A stretch of 64,000 bases of DNA, taken from positions 7,488,283 to 7,552,282 of the forward strand of contig NZ_KQ976354.1 in assembly GCF_000346485.2 (NCBI RefSeq). The letters are read 5' to 3'. Position 1 is the first letter of the stretch. Every line of letters begins with the position of its first letter. This document shows, piece after piece, positions 26,373 through 34,639 of this stretch. A model generated the notes under the pieces. It made no database searches, was not told the DNA's origin, and was given only the letters and a program-made list of their open reading frames with translations. This DNA is from Scytonema hofmannii PCC 7110 (GTDB lineage: Bacteria > Cyanobacteriota > Cyanobacteriia > Cyanobacteriales > Nostocaceae). The translations under genes were made by a program, and so were the position numbers.

Positions 26373-26424
26373 TGTTCTAACCTCCTGATTCTTTATAGTA
26401 CTAATTCAATTTTATATTTCTTCG

Positions 26425-26477
26425 CTGGCTAATTCTCGTTTAACTTGTTCCCAGGGAATAGTGCCATTTTTCTTAAT
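26425..26477 (-). pseudogene. Fragment of the orphan antitoxin (copy 2)
   Basis: About 53 bases match the 3' end of the gene at 22238-22462 (coding KKNGTIPWEQVKRELAS), then similarity ends. Close by, 26590-26650 matches the STAND helix-turn-helix region (DKSSLQ-AF-AFGL), so two unrelated fragments are joined. Confidence 0.75.
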
Positions 26478-26700
26478 CAACTTAATAAATGCCCAACTTG
26501 CGTAGGCACTCTGCCTCTTGTCGCCAGACATCGTCTGATTTTCAGCATTGAGATTGACAGAACCAGATCGGACTCTGTATTTAGCAGTTCGATAGATAAA
26601 AGTTCGTTGCAATTTGCTTTTGCTGCTTTTGGGTTGGCGTTGTGTCTCGCCAGCGACAGACTTGACATAAATGTTAAATTAAAGCAAGGAGGTTAAAAAA

Positions 26701-26831
26701 ATGCTGAATCGCAGACTGAAGTCAAGTTTACTGTAGCCCTAACTGAAATACATGAAGGACTTAGAGTTGCAGATCGGTGCAAGGCACGTGAAGCGTTTGT
26801 CATGGAATTACTCCTTCAAGGTGAGAACTGA
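26701..26831 (+). pseudogene. Remnant of a UPF0175-type antitoxin
   Basis: Closely related to the remnant at 31688-31961. It contains AREAFVMELLLQGEN followed by TGA. A stop in the early part breaks the frame. Confidence 0.5.
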
Positions 26832-26886
26832 TGAACAGTTTACGCTCGCACAATAGTACAAGAAAAATAACGTGGGTAACTTTAAG

Positions 26887-27129
26887 ATGAAACACCTTGA
26901 AATAAAAGAAGCAGATACGGCTCTTGCTCTTCTACTTGATGAAGTAACTACAACTCACAACGAAATTCTTATTACCCGAAATGGGATGCCTATTGCCCGT
27001 ATAGTTCCCTTGACGATAAATTCTGATTCTGATACACCACACAATTATCCACTGCGCGGAATGCCAATAACAATCTCTGAAGATTTTGACGAAGCCATGC
27101 CAGAACTGTGGGATACACTGTCTCAATGA
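26887..27129 (+). CDS. Phd/YefM-family antitoxin
   Basis: 80 residues: MKHLEIKEADTALALLLDEV, then HNEILITRNGMPIARIVPL, the standard Phd/YefM dimerisation and DNA-binding pattern. The C-terminal tail DFDEAMPELWDTLSQ would fold onto the toxin. ATG 26887 fits the family start better than GTG 26872. It overlaps the toxin by four bases. A damaged copy is at 20982-21165. Confidence 0.85.
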   Translation: MKHLEIKEADTALALLLDEVTTTHNEILITRNGMPIARIVPLTINSDSDTPHNYPLRGMPITISEDFDEAMPELWDTLSQ

Positions 27130-27521
27130 TTCTATTAGATACCCACGTGTGGCTTTGGTTACTGCACGAACCCAACCAATTATCCACTCAAGCACAAACT
27201 ATAATTAATGCAGAAGAACTACAAAATGGTTTATTAGTATCGGCGATTTCGGTATGGGAAATTGCTGTCAAGTCAAGTATTGGGAAATTAAATTTACCAT
27301 TACCTATCGAGGAGTGGTATAAACTAGCGCAAACTCATTCGGGCGTTGTAATTGAGCCTTTGTCGCCTATAGATGCCATAGCCAGCACCCAACTACCCGG
27401 TGATTTTCACAAAGATCCAGCTGACAGGATTATAGTAGCAATTGCAAGGCGATATGGAATATCTTTAGTGACTTGCGATACCAAAATTATAGATTATCCT
27501 CATGTGCAAACTATTTGGTAG
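27126..27521 (+). CDS. vapC: PIN-domain toxin (VapC)
   Basis: 131 residues: ILLDTHVWLWLL with the first aspartate; VSAISVWEIAVKSSIGKL with the conserved glutamate; FHKDPADRIIVAIARRYG with the third acid; and LVTCDTKIIDYP with the fourth. All active-site residues are present. Start ATG is within the antitoxin stop (ATGA). The most complete VapBC module in this island. A 5' fragment of a sister copy lies at 22547. Confidence 0.9.
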   Translation: MILLDTHVWLWLLHEPNQLSTQAQTIINAEELQNGLLVSAISVWEIAVKSSIGKLNLPLPIEEWYKLAQTHSGVVIEPLSPIDAIASTQLPGDFHKDPADRIIVAIARRYGISLVTCDTKIIDYPHVQTIW

Positions 27522-27532
27522 TCCAGTGAATC

Positions 27533-27641
27533 TTTTCAATTAAATGAAACCTGTTTGCGGGATTGAAACTTGAGCGTCGATTTGAGAAAACATTATATCT
27601 TTAGTTTCAAATATAATGAAACCCGTTTGCGGGAGCAAAAC
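27533..27641. CRISPR. Two-repeat CRISPR-like remnant
   Basis: Two related units, at 27533-27569 and 27604-27641, share AATGAAACC, GTTTGCGGGA and end near ATTGAAAC or GCAAAAC. The 34-base spacer between them is unrelated. Length and the ATTGAAAC end match CRISPR repeats of cyanobacteria. The two repeats have several differences and there are no cas genes nearby, so this is at best a decayed remnant. Confidence 0.45.
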
Positions 27642-27685
27642 AGGAATTATAGACTTGATTTTTGATAAAACGAGGTAAGCACTTG

Positions 27686-27883
27686 ATGAAAGCGATTGAA
27701 GTTACTGGCAAAATTGATGATGAGGGAAACCTGATTTTAGATAAACCGATAAAAGGAGCAACTTATCCTCATCAAGTTCGGGTCATTATTTTGGTTCTAG
27801 AATCAACAGACGAAGTCGAGGAGTTATCCTCACTCTCAAAGGCTGGGATAAACTTCAATCTGCTAAAACTCAAGCTGAGTTGA
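27686..27883 (+). pseudogene. Chimera of a small antitoxin-like gene and STAND sequence
   Basis: The first 42 codons (MKAIEVTGKIDDEGNLILDK and on to VRVIILVLES) match small antitoxin-like proteins found in cyanobacteria. From about 27800 the sequence switches to the 5' part of the STAND gene at 24102 but in a different reading frame, so the end of the product is meaningless. The STAND-like DNA continues to about 28015. Confidence 0.65.
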
Positions 27884-28049
27884 CCGATCGCGCTCACGAC
27901 GGCTTTACTTTAGAAGAACTGAGTTCGCGCATGGGTTTGTCGCTGCATACTGTTTCTCGGATACAGGGGCGCTTGGAACCCGTAGATAAAAGTTCGTTAC
28001 AATCTGCGTAAGTTAATAAATTTTGCCAAATTTTCTTATAAATACAAAT

Positions 28050-28152
28050 TTATCGATAGTAATTGGGATTATCAGTGATGAGTTTTTCGGCTTGAGCAAC
28101 CGCTAGCAAGCGTTCATCAGCAGTGAGAAATGTGAATGTTATCGTATTTGTC
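28050..28152 (-). pseudogene. C-terminal fragment of a PIN-domain toxin
   Basis: On the minus strand the sequence reads TFLTADERLLAVAQAEKLITDNPNYY and stop, the usual end of a PIN domain with the fourth acidic residue. No N-terminal part is attached. Confidence 0.6.
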
Positions 28153-28167
28153 CTAGAGAATTTTTCA

Positions 28168-28929
28168 CTACAACAGTGCATCTGGATCTACACCTAAGGC
28201 ACGTAATTGTTCCCGCAAACGAGCATTTTCTTGTTCTACTGTTTGTGTACGTTGACGTTCAACTTCGGCGCGTTGATGTTCAGCTTCGGCGCGTTCATCG
28301 CCTGTAGGCAATAAATTCCCAACTGAATCCCACCACCTTAGCCAAGGTATCTCTTCTTTGGTGAAAAAACTCCCTTGCCAAATACCTAACTCTACACCCA
28401 TTGGCGCAATTGGGTAATGTCCTCTACTATTGGGACTTATCTTTTCATATCGTCCACCAACTAATTGATAAACTTCTACTGACGCTTTTTTGACTTCATA
28501 AATCCCGTAGTAAGACGCATGGATGACATTTTCATAGATCCAAAACTTACCCTCATAGGGGGTTTTGTCCCGTTCTTCTTCGCCATCACCACTGACGAAT
28601 TCTAGAACAATTCTCGGTGCAATCAGTTCTTTCCACAGAACATAAGAACGTCGCAGTTCACCGTTAAAAGTCGGTGGGACATTTGGCACATAAAACCAGT
28701 CTGGCGCTTCTGCACCCCGTTCTGGTGGTTCGGTTAACCGCCAGTAGATCCCGCTGTCTTGCCCAATGCAGTATTGTCCATCTGAATGCAGCTCTTGCAA
28801 ACGCGGAAGGATCGAGTCTGTGAGTAAAATACTCTGGGGATGCTCTTGGAAATTTTTCACAAACGTACCATCTGACTCTGGTAACTGGGTGTGATCTGGT
28901 AGGGTTAGGTTTTTGGCTTCGATAACCAT
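28168..28929 (-). CDS. Uma2-family (DUF820) endonuclease-like protein
   Basis: 253 residues. The Uma2 core runs from about 40 to 195: DGQYCIGQDSGIYWRLTEPP, GAEAPDWFYVP (active-site aspartate), APRIVLEFVSGDGEEERDKTPYEGK (the E-x-K-type motif) and YGIYEVKKASVEVYQL. A coiled coil (AEAEHQRAEVERQR and on) follows to the C-terminus. Uma2 proteins have a PD-(D/E)XK nuclease fold and are very numerous in cyanobacteria; their role is unknown. The gene appears intact. Confidence 0.85.
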   Translation of the reverse strand: MVIEAKNLTLPDHTQLPESDGTFVKNFQEHPQSILLTDSILPRLQELHSDGQYCIGQDSGIYWRLTEPPERGAEAPDWFYVPNVPPTFNGELRRSYVLWKELIAPRIVLEFVSGDGEEERDKTPYEGKFWIYENVIHASYYGIYEVKKASVEVYQLVGGRYEKISPNSRGHYPIAPMGVELGIWQGSFFTKEEIPWLRWWDSVGNLLPTGDERAEAEHQRAEVERQRTQTVEQENARLREQLRALGVDPDALL

Positions 28930-29289
28930 CTGATTACCTCACTGCTATGAGGGCGCAAATCTAGTGTAGCTAAAGACTTGATTTGCTGTAGATAATGTAT
29001 ACTTTAGCCTAAGTAAAGCGGATCTTCTATAGTTAGGGTAATAAAAAATCTAAAAATTATTGCTGAGAGCTTGTGATACACGGCTTGTAGGTTGGGTTTC
29101 GTACCTAAATGCAACTTATTAGTCTTAAACGGCTAGGTTGCCCAAATTTATCGCTCTAAGTACGGGAGAGCCGTCTTGGCGATCGCCAATCACAACCGAC
29201 TTGATAACTTCTCCAGTGATATTCTTTCAGGGAGATGCATTGTCTGTTGAGAGGATGTTTGAAAAGTTATTAAGGGTAAGATTTTATGC
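28930..29289. other. Intergenic, left flank of the insertion sequence
   Basis: No gene is supported. A short open stretch before the element (about 29220-29290) ends at the IS boundary, but the reading is too short to identify. Confidence 0.4.
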
Positions 29290-30667
29290 AGGGTTAGCGC
29301 GTCTCAAATTCTGTTGACAGGCGGATCATAGTATGGAGTTCGAGTTTGAGACAGCCGCCGCCAGTACAGAAAGCATATACTGATCGTTCATAGCGGCTCG
29401 CCGTGACTTTTGGCGAATACTGCGGCGAAAAGATGTTTCTTGTTCTAAGGCATTGAGTGCAATGCGACGTAGTAAAGCAAAATTTTGTGGGCTGTGTAGA
29501 GAACGAATCCGACATTCATCTTCATGGAAACTTGATCTAATGTCCAATGAACAGAATTTTCAATTCCCCAGTGTTGTCGAATTGCGCTACCAATCTTGTT
29601 AGCATCACTGGTGAGACTAGAGATGTAAAATTGCACCTCGTGGGTAGTTTTATTCCAATGCTGAATTGAACGCACTACCATCACCACTGTTGTCAGTCCT
29701 ACCCAATCATCTTGTTCATGAAGTGCAGGAAGTTGTGACACTGACACAGTGTAAACTTGACGATTTTCGATTCTGTGATGTCCCTTTTCTACCCGTTGAC
29801 TAATATTCACATCAACACCTTTAAAACCAAGAGATAGGGAAGTTTCAAACCAATTCTTCACTTGTTGGTGTAGTGTGGGATGATTATCTTTGAGGCTCAA
29901 AATATAATCAGAACCACCTTCTCTAATTTTTTTGGCAATTGATTTCTGTGTACCCATTGCATCAATAGTAATGATGCAGCCAGATAAATCTAGCATTTCT
30001 AAGAGTGCTGGTATGGCCGTGATTTCATTCGATTTGGCGCTCACCTTCGTTTGTCCCAAGACCAAACGGTGTTCTTGAGACCAAGCACTGACCATATGTA
30101 AAGCTTTCAGCTGAGATGTTCGGTCATATGAGCCTTTGAGAGCTTTGCCGTCTATGGCGACTACTTCTACTCCTAAATTCTCAACTAACGATTGCACCCA
30201 CACTCGAAAACATTGCTCAAATTCTTTGGGGTTAATTCTCTCAAACACTCTCCTAAAAGTATCGGGGCTGGGGATTCCGAAGGGCAGTTCTAGAAATGTC
30301 TCCAACCATTCTTTTTTATTTATTCCATATTCTTCAATATCTTCCCAACCTTGAGCACCGGCAATGACTGCCAAAATAGAAATGGTGATAATATCAGTCA
30401 GTAAATGCCATCTCGTCCTTTCTGCTCTTGGGTCTTTTACTTGTGTGAAGTATTCTTGAAACTTACTGGTAATGTCAAAACTGTCTACGCTGGGTGTCAA
30501 AGATTTTTCAGTTTTACTTTTCTTTTCAAATCCTGTTGGCATGACGACAGATGTTGCAGCTAGATGGATTAAATCTTACCCTAGCTCAGATAGTGCCACT
30601 TTGTTTTAAACCCTATTACCGCTCAAGTCAGTCCTCTTGTCAATAGGGTTTGAGACGCGCTGACCCT
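29290..30667 (-). mobile_element. ISAs1-family insertion sequence (degenerate)
   Basis: The left end AGGGTTAGCGCGTCTCAAA (29290-) and right end TTTGAGACGCGCTGACCCT (to 30667) are inverted repeats with one difference; similarity continues inwards with TGTTGACA against TGTCAATA. The element is 1,378 bases with one transposase gene on the minus strand. No clear target duplication is visible, which suggests age or later rearrangement. The right end cuts a DUF1016 gene. Confidence 0.85.
29326..30542 (-). pseudogene. ISAs1-family transposase, frameshifted
   Basis: The main frame (29445-30542) has the N-terminal DDE_Tnp_1-associated domain (FQEYFTQVKDPRAERTRWH), the first aspartate in VVAIDGKALKGSYD and the second in CIITIDAMGTQKSIA, then QHWGIENSVHWTLD. 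Near 29536 it goes out of frame: the expected C-terminus (FHEDECRIRSLHSPQNFALLRR and on) is in another frame, ending at 29326. The C-terminal acidic residue is therefore lost and the transposase is probably inactive. Confidence 0.85.
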
Positions 30668-30972
30668 GGTAAAAAAGCCGATATATTTTCATCTTTTGCT
30701 AAAGCTGGATAAGCTAGCGCAAATTGGCGAAAATTTTTCAAGTTACGGTCAGATAATCCTTCAATTTTTCTACTTTTTAAATCCTCAGCAATATTTTTAA
30801 TGAGTTGCGTGCCGTAAGCTGCTCTATCCACCCCGTTTTGCTCGTACTCAATAATATAAGCACCTATAAACCAGTTACGAATAGTCAGAGTTTTGTTAAT
30901 TGCTCGTTCAACTGTAGTTAAAGTTGAGTTATTAATATTACTGATATCGTTGATGAGTTCTTCGTATTTCAC
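30640..30972 (-). pseudogene. N-terminal fragment of a DUF1016 (YhcG-like) nuclease gene
   Basis: The sequence NWFIGAYIIEYEQNGVDRAAYGTQL, then KNIAEDLKSRKIEGLSDRNLKNFRQF, is the DUF1016 N-terminal domain. The last residues (GSARLKPY) are encoded by the insertion sequence. The PD-(D/E)XK nuclease half is missing, and I did not find it on the other side of the element, so DNA was lost as well. Confidence 0.85.
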
Positions 30973-31075
30973 CCTAATTCCTTCACAGCCACAACAACAG
31001 ACAATAAATTCTAATATTTAGTCACCGAAACATGGATAGAACTTCCAGAACATTTAAAATTTCCTTTTTTCCCTT

Positions 31076-31573
31076 GGTTCTCGTAATTGTTCCTTCTCTA
31101 GTTTAACTGCTTCTGGTTTGGAGGCATTGCAAGCGCTAGATCGGTTCATTCCTAATGTGCTGGCATTATTACCATTTGTGCCGATTTTGCGAGGAGGAGC
31201 AGAAGCATCAGTCGTACAGCAAGCGTTACAGCAACTGCGAGCTGATGAGCAACTCAATCAGTTAGAACCATTGTTAGCATTTTTTGCTAGTTTTGTACTA
31301 GATATGCCGTTAGTGCAATAAATCATGAGGTGGGATATGGCTGTTTTACGTGAATCACCTTGATATCACGAAATTCTCAGCTTCGGTGAGCAAAAAGGTT
31401 GACAGCAGGGTGCGCGACGACAGTTAAGGCGAGTATTGCAACGGCGTTTTGGCGAAATTCCCCAACAAGTACAAACAAGGCTTGAAACTCAGAGTATTGA
31501 GCAACTAGAAAATTTAATGGATACTGCGATCGCCGTGAGTTCTTTAGATGAATTTCTCCACAGTCTTTTGTAA
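31076..31573 (+). pseudogene. C-terminal part of a DUF2887/DUF4351 protein with three stops
   Basis: One frame reads GLEALQALDRFIPNVLALLP, LEPLLAFFASFVLDM, IMRWDMAVLRESP, YHEILSFGEQKG and a DUF4351 tail (RRFGEIPQQVQTRLETQSIE and on). It is interrupted by TAA, TGA and TGA. DUF2887 proteins belong to the Rpn-like PD-(D/E)XK recombination-promoting group. A matching N-terminal half lies on the other strand at about 34245-34485. Confidence 0.75.
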
Positions 31574-31579
31574 ACAAAC

Positions 31580-31640
31580 AACAGCGTTCACGTGGTAGCG
31601 GCTGGGCGATGCTCCGAAGGAGCCGCTACGCGATCGCTAG
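31580..31640. repeat. GGAGCGATGCTCCGAAGGAGCCGC-type repeat
   Basis: A small palindrome-containing repeat (GCGATGCTCCGAAGGAGC) between GCGGCT and CGCGATCGC. A second copy is at about 33560-33595. Common dispersed repeat in cyanobacteria. Confidence 0.6.
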
Positions 31641-31687
31641 CGACAGGCTTGACATAAATGTTAAATTAAAGCCAGAAAGTTAAAAAA

Positions 31688-31961
31688 ATGCTAGAATCAT
31701 TGACTGAAGTCAAGTTGACTGTATCTCTAACTGTAATACCTGAAGAACGTAGAGTCGCAGCGAGAGTGCAAGGCACGTGAAGCATTTGTCATGGAATGAC
31801 TCCGTCAAGCTGAGATTAGCGCTCTTCGGGTAGCAGAATTACTAGAAGTCAATCGCTTGCAACTGTCGGAATTGATGTATAAGTACAAAATATCTCCTTT
31901 TGATGACACAATGACTGCTGAAGATTTGCAACAAGAGGTAGCCGAATATCTTGAAGATTGA
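31688..31961 (+). pseudogene. UPF0175-type antitoxin remnant
   Basis: The later frame reads AREAFVME, stop, LRQAEISALRVAELLEVNRL, LSELMYKYKISPFDDTM and ends LEDstop. That is the UPF0175 pattern with a nonsense codon. The ATG at 31688 is in a different frame, so there is also a shift in the middle. It lies 40 bases before an intact module. Confidence 0.7.
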
Positions 31962-31998
31962 GTTAGCAATGGTAGGGTTTACTTGATTGGGAGGTTCC

Positions 31999-32226
31999 AT
32001 GATGACTTTACAAGAAATTATTAATTCTATTGAAAGTTTGCCTACAGAAGAACGAGACTATTTGTTTGAGCTTCTCCGCAAAAAAAAGGAGGAATCTAGA
32101 GGAGATAATTTTTGGCAGGGATTACAAAAATTTAGAGAGGTAATTCAAAACGAGGCAATTATCTTTACTGATGATGATTTCGCTGATTTACGAGATCGCA
32201 GTGTGGGAAGAGAAATCGATCTATGA
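31999..32226 (+). CDS. Antitoxin partner of the VapC at 32223
   Basis: About 75 residues: MTLQEIINSIESLPTEERDY then LFELLRKKKEE, and an acidic tail IIFTDDDFADLRDRSVGREIDL. It looks like the small helical antitoxins upstream of PIN toxins in cyanobacteria. GGGAGG precedes two adjacent ATG codons (31999, 32002); the second has the better spacing. It overlaps the toxin by four bases. Confidence 0.7.
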   Translation: MMTLQEIINSIESLPTEERDYLFELLRKKKEESRGDNFWQGLQKFREVIQNEAIIFTDDDFADLRDRSVGREIDL

Positions 32227-32657
32227 GCTTGAGATACTTACTCGATACCAATATTCTTTCAGAGCCAGCACGTCCTATTCCTAATACCAATGTTTTACAC
32301 AAACTAGATATTCACAAATCAGAAGTTGTCGTCTCTAGTGTTGTTATTCATGAACTTTTACATGGCTGTTTGCGATTACCAGAATCTAAGCGGCGAGAGT
32401 CTCTTTGGAATTATATTCATGAATCAGTCTTAAATTTACCAGTTCTCGATTACAATTTAAAGGCGGCACAATGGCACGCAAAAGAAAGGGCTAGATTATC
32501 CAGGATCGGCAAAACTCCTGCTTTTGTAGATGGTCAAATTGCAAGTATTGCTTGCTGTAATAATTTAATTTTGGTAACTAATAATGTTTCTGATTTTAAG
32601 TTTTTTAATGATTTAAGAGTAGAAAATTGGTTTGTTAATAGGACTGAATTTATCTAA
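32223..32657 (+). CDS. vapC: PIN-domain toxin (VapC family)
   Basis: 144 residues: RYLLDTNILSEPARPIPN with the first aspartate; SSVVIHELLHGCLRL with the glutamate; TPAFVDGQIASIACCNN with the third acid; LILVTNNVSDFKFFNDL in place of the usual D. It matches the RNase family that cleaves tRNA. All motifs present; the ATGA overlap with the antitoxin indicates coupled translation. Probably functional. Confidence 0.87.
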   Translation: MSLRYLLDTNILSEPARPIPNTNVLHKLDIHKSEVVVSSVVIHELLHGCLRLPESKRRESLWNYIHESVLNLPVLDYNLKAAQWHAKERARLSRIGKTPAFVDGQIASIACCNNLILVTNNVSDFKFFNDLRVENWFVNRTEFI

Positions 32658-32691
32658 AGCGGTGACAACTTAAGGAGTAGAATTGGTCGTC

Positions 32692-32779
32692 GGCTAATTC
32701 TCGTTTAATTTTTTCCCAGGAAATAGTGCCATTTTTCTTAATATCTTCCCGTCCTTCGTGTAAAGCTTTAATATCCTCA
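32692..32779 (-). pseudogene. Fragment of the orphan antitoxin (copy 3)
   Basis: About 88 bases match the 3' half of the gene at 22238-22462 (coding EDIKALHEGREDIKKNGTI and on). The 5' end of the gene is missing. Confidence 0.75.
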
Positions 32780-32848
32780 ACATAGAATAGCCTATTGTTA
32801 CCATTAGAGATGCTGATAAAGTTCTGACTTACCTGAGAGGTTGTGTAT

Positions 32849-33121
32849 ATGCCTTACCCTAAACTAAGTGACGAAGAAATTATCCGACGCGGTAAAGAAC
32901 TATACGAGAAGCATATTCGTCTCCAAGTTGAGACAACAGAGAATATTGGGAAACTGATCTCCATCAATGTTGAAACGGGTGAATATGAGATAGGCGACGA
33001 TCTGCTAGTAACAAGCCGTCGTTTGCAAGCTAAACAGGCTGATGCGGCAATTTGGGCAGAAAGAATTGGCTATGATGCCGTGTATGCTGTTGGTGGTTCA
33101 TTAGTTAGGACTATAAAGTGA
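32849..33121 (+). CDS. Small protein paired with a retropepsin-like protease
   Basis: 90 residues, MPYPKLSDEEIIRRGKELYE and on, with EKHIRLQVETTENIGKLISI and ADAAIWAERIGYDAVYAVGG. It has the look of a small antitoxin-like or DNA-linked protein; the family is unnamed to me. GAGAGG lies eight bases before ATG 32849. It overlaps the next gene by four bases, so the two are one unit. Confidence 0.6.
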   Translation: MPYPKLSDEEIIRRGKELYEKHIRLQVETTENIGKLISINVETGEYEIGDDLLVTSRRLQAKQADAAIWAERIGYDAVYAVGGSLVRTIK

Positions 33122-33486
33122 TACATGGAATGGTGATTGGACTTCAGGCAAGAATGAGTGTTCTTGTTTTTTCAGAAGGAAATTCATATGTAGAAATCGA
33201 GTTCGTTGTCGATACAGGTTTTGAAGGTTTCCTCACCTTACCACCCAATATAGTTGCAGAACTTGGCTTGCCCTACATTGCTAAGATTCAAGCAAATCTT
33301 GCCGATAACTCCAAGATAGCGACAAATGCTTACGCCATAAGAATTCTATGGAACGGTGTTGAGCGTGATGTTGTGGTGCTGGCGATGGGTCGTCGTCCCC
33401 TAATCGGAACGGCGCTACTTGAGGATTATCACCTCAGTATAGATTTCTGTGAAGGTGGTACTGTTTTGGTTGATGAAATCTTGTAA
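33118..33486 (+). CDS. Clan AA (retropepsin-like) aspartic protease family protein
   Basis: 122 residues. The VVDTGFEGFLTLPPNIVAEL segment contains the D-T-G active site of single-domain aspartic proteases, followed by a strand pair and LIGTALLEDYHLSIDFCEGG, the second family motif (G-x-x-L-L). Members function as homodimers; prokaryotic substrates are largely unknown. It starts with GTG in the overlap GTGA, or with ATG at 33130. No signal peptide. The function with its partner at 32849 is inference only. Confidence 0.75.
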   Translation: MIHGMVIGLQARMSVLVFSEGNSYVEIEFVVDTGFEGFLTLPPNIVAELGLPYIAKIQANLADNSKIATNAYAIRILWNGVERDVVVLAMGRRPLIGTALLEDYHLSIDFCEGGTVLVDEIL

Positions 33487-33509
33487 CCTCCTTTAAAGGA
33501 GAGGTGTTA

Positions 33510-33605
33510 GCGATGTCTACGACGGGCTACGCCTACGCAAGCTGATATATCTATAGCCAGGAGCGATGCTCCGAAGGAGCCGCTACGCGAACGCTTTATA
33601 GAAAG
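33510..33605. repeat. Dispersed palindromic repeats
   Basis: GCGATGTCTACGACGGGC then TACGCCTACGC, followed by the GATGCTCCGAAGGAGC repeat. They lie between the protease and Uma2 genes. CTCCTTTAAAGGAG at 33491-33504 may be a terminator stem for the protease gene. Confidence 0.55.
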
Positions 33606-33614
33606 GATATTTTT

Positions 33615-34220
33615 ATGACGTATATCTCGCAAAAAAACCTCACTAAAGAAGATTTTCTTTCCCAATACCGAGATAATTACCGCTATGAACTGGCAGATGG
33701 AGAACTGATTGATATGGAACCCACTGGTCCTCATGAAGCAGTAAGTGGTAAGCTTGCAACCCGAATTGGTATCTATCTTGTCGCTGAAAATTTTCCCTGG
33801 TTTATTCCTCGCACTTGTTTAATTTACCCTTTTGCAGATGCTGCTACTGCTCGTCGTCCCGATATTGTTGTTCTGGATGAAACCGTTCTAGATCGCGAAC
33901 CTCTCTGGGAACGAGAACCTGTAATTACCCTGGGGCGATCGCTAAAATTGGTGGTTGAAGTTGTTAGTACAAACTGGGAAACTGATTATGCTCGCAAAGT
34001 TGAAGAATATGGGCTTTTAGGTATTCCTGAATATTGGATTGTGGATTATCGCGGTCTGGGTGGCACAGCATTTATTGGTAAGCCTAAACAACCGACTTTT
34101 ACTGTCTGTCAATTAGTTGAAGATACTTACATTCAACAACAATACCGATTAAATCAATTTATCAACTCACCGCTTTTACCCGGTCTTAAACTTCGCTTAG
34201 ATGATATTCTTCCTCGTTAA
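33615..34220 (+). CDS. Uma2-family (DUF820) endonuclease-like protein
   Basis: 201 residues with the standard pattern: RYELADGELIDMEPTGPHEA at 27, ARRPDIVVLDE near 75 (active-site aspartate), LKLVVEVVSTNWETDYARKVEEY near 115 (E and K), GIPEYWIVDY near 140, and the end PLLPGLKLRLDDIL. Typical length. The role of the family is unknown. It is in line with the protease unit but separated by repeats. Intact. Confidence 0.88.
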   Translation: MTYISQKNLTKEDFLSQYRDNYRYELADGELIDMEPTGPHEAVSGKLATRIGIYLVAENFPWFIPRTCLIYPFADAATARRPDIVVLDETVLDREPLWEREPVITLGRSLKLVVEVVSTNWETDYARKVEEYGLLGIPEYWIVDYRGLGGTAFIGKPKQPTFTVCQLVEDTYIQQQYRLNQFINSPLLPGLKLRLDDILPR

Positions 34221-34244
34221 GGACTGTAGGATTAACTAAAGTAT

Positions 34245-34485
34245 GTTGACAACTTACAGATTTAACTGTTATTGAACGCTCGAGCAAAGGGACTTCAGCG
34301 AAAAAGATAATTTTAGGTGTGATACCTTCTAGAGGTAAAAAGACCCCATCAATGCGAAAAGAGGTTTCTTTCACTTCAACTGATTCAAATCGGTAGTTTT
34401 GTGCTTGAGATGGAGATTGATCTATTAGTTCAAAGAATAGCCCAGGAAAGCGTTTGAAAATCTGATAGTAAATGGAGTCTCATTT
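34245..34485 (-). pseudogene. N-terminal half of a DUF2887 gene
   Basis: On the minus strand: DSIYYQIFKRFPGLFFELID, then YRFESVEVKETSFRIDGVF and KIIFFAEVPLLERS. This is the N-terminal half of the DUF2887 family. A TGA lies just before DSIYYQ, so the start is broken, and the rest is missing. The complementary C-terminal half is at 31076-31573 on the plus strand. Confidence 0.7.
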
Positions 34486-34639
34486 CACTAAAATATCCTA
34501 AATTTTGTATCCTAAATTTTGCGATTTTTTCTGCTATTAATTGCCAATCTCTACTAATATCTTTATATATTGTCTTTCGGCAATCCCCTTTAAATAAAAA
34601 GTCAGGTCTACAAGTGGTGATATTTTGAGAGGCTTCATT

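Noticed and set aside
34186-34374. 62-codon minus-strand frame as a complete small gene
   Set aside because: It is only the inner part of a DUF2887 N-terminal fragment; the match extends upstream past its ATG to about 34485, so it is debris.
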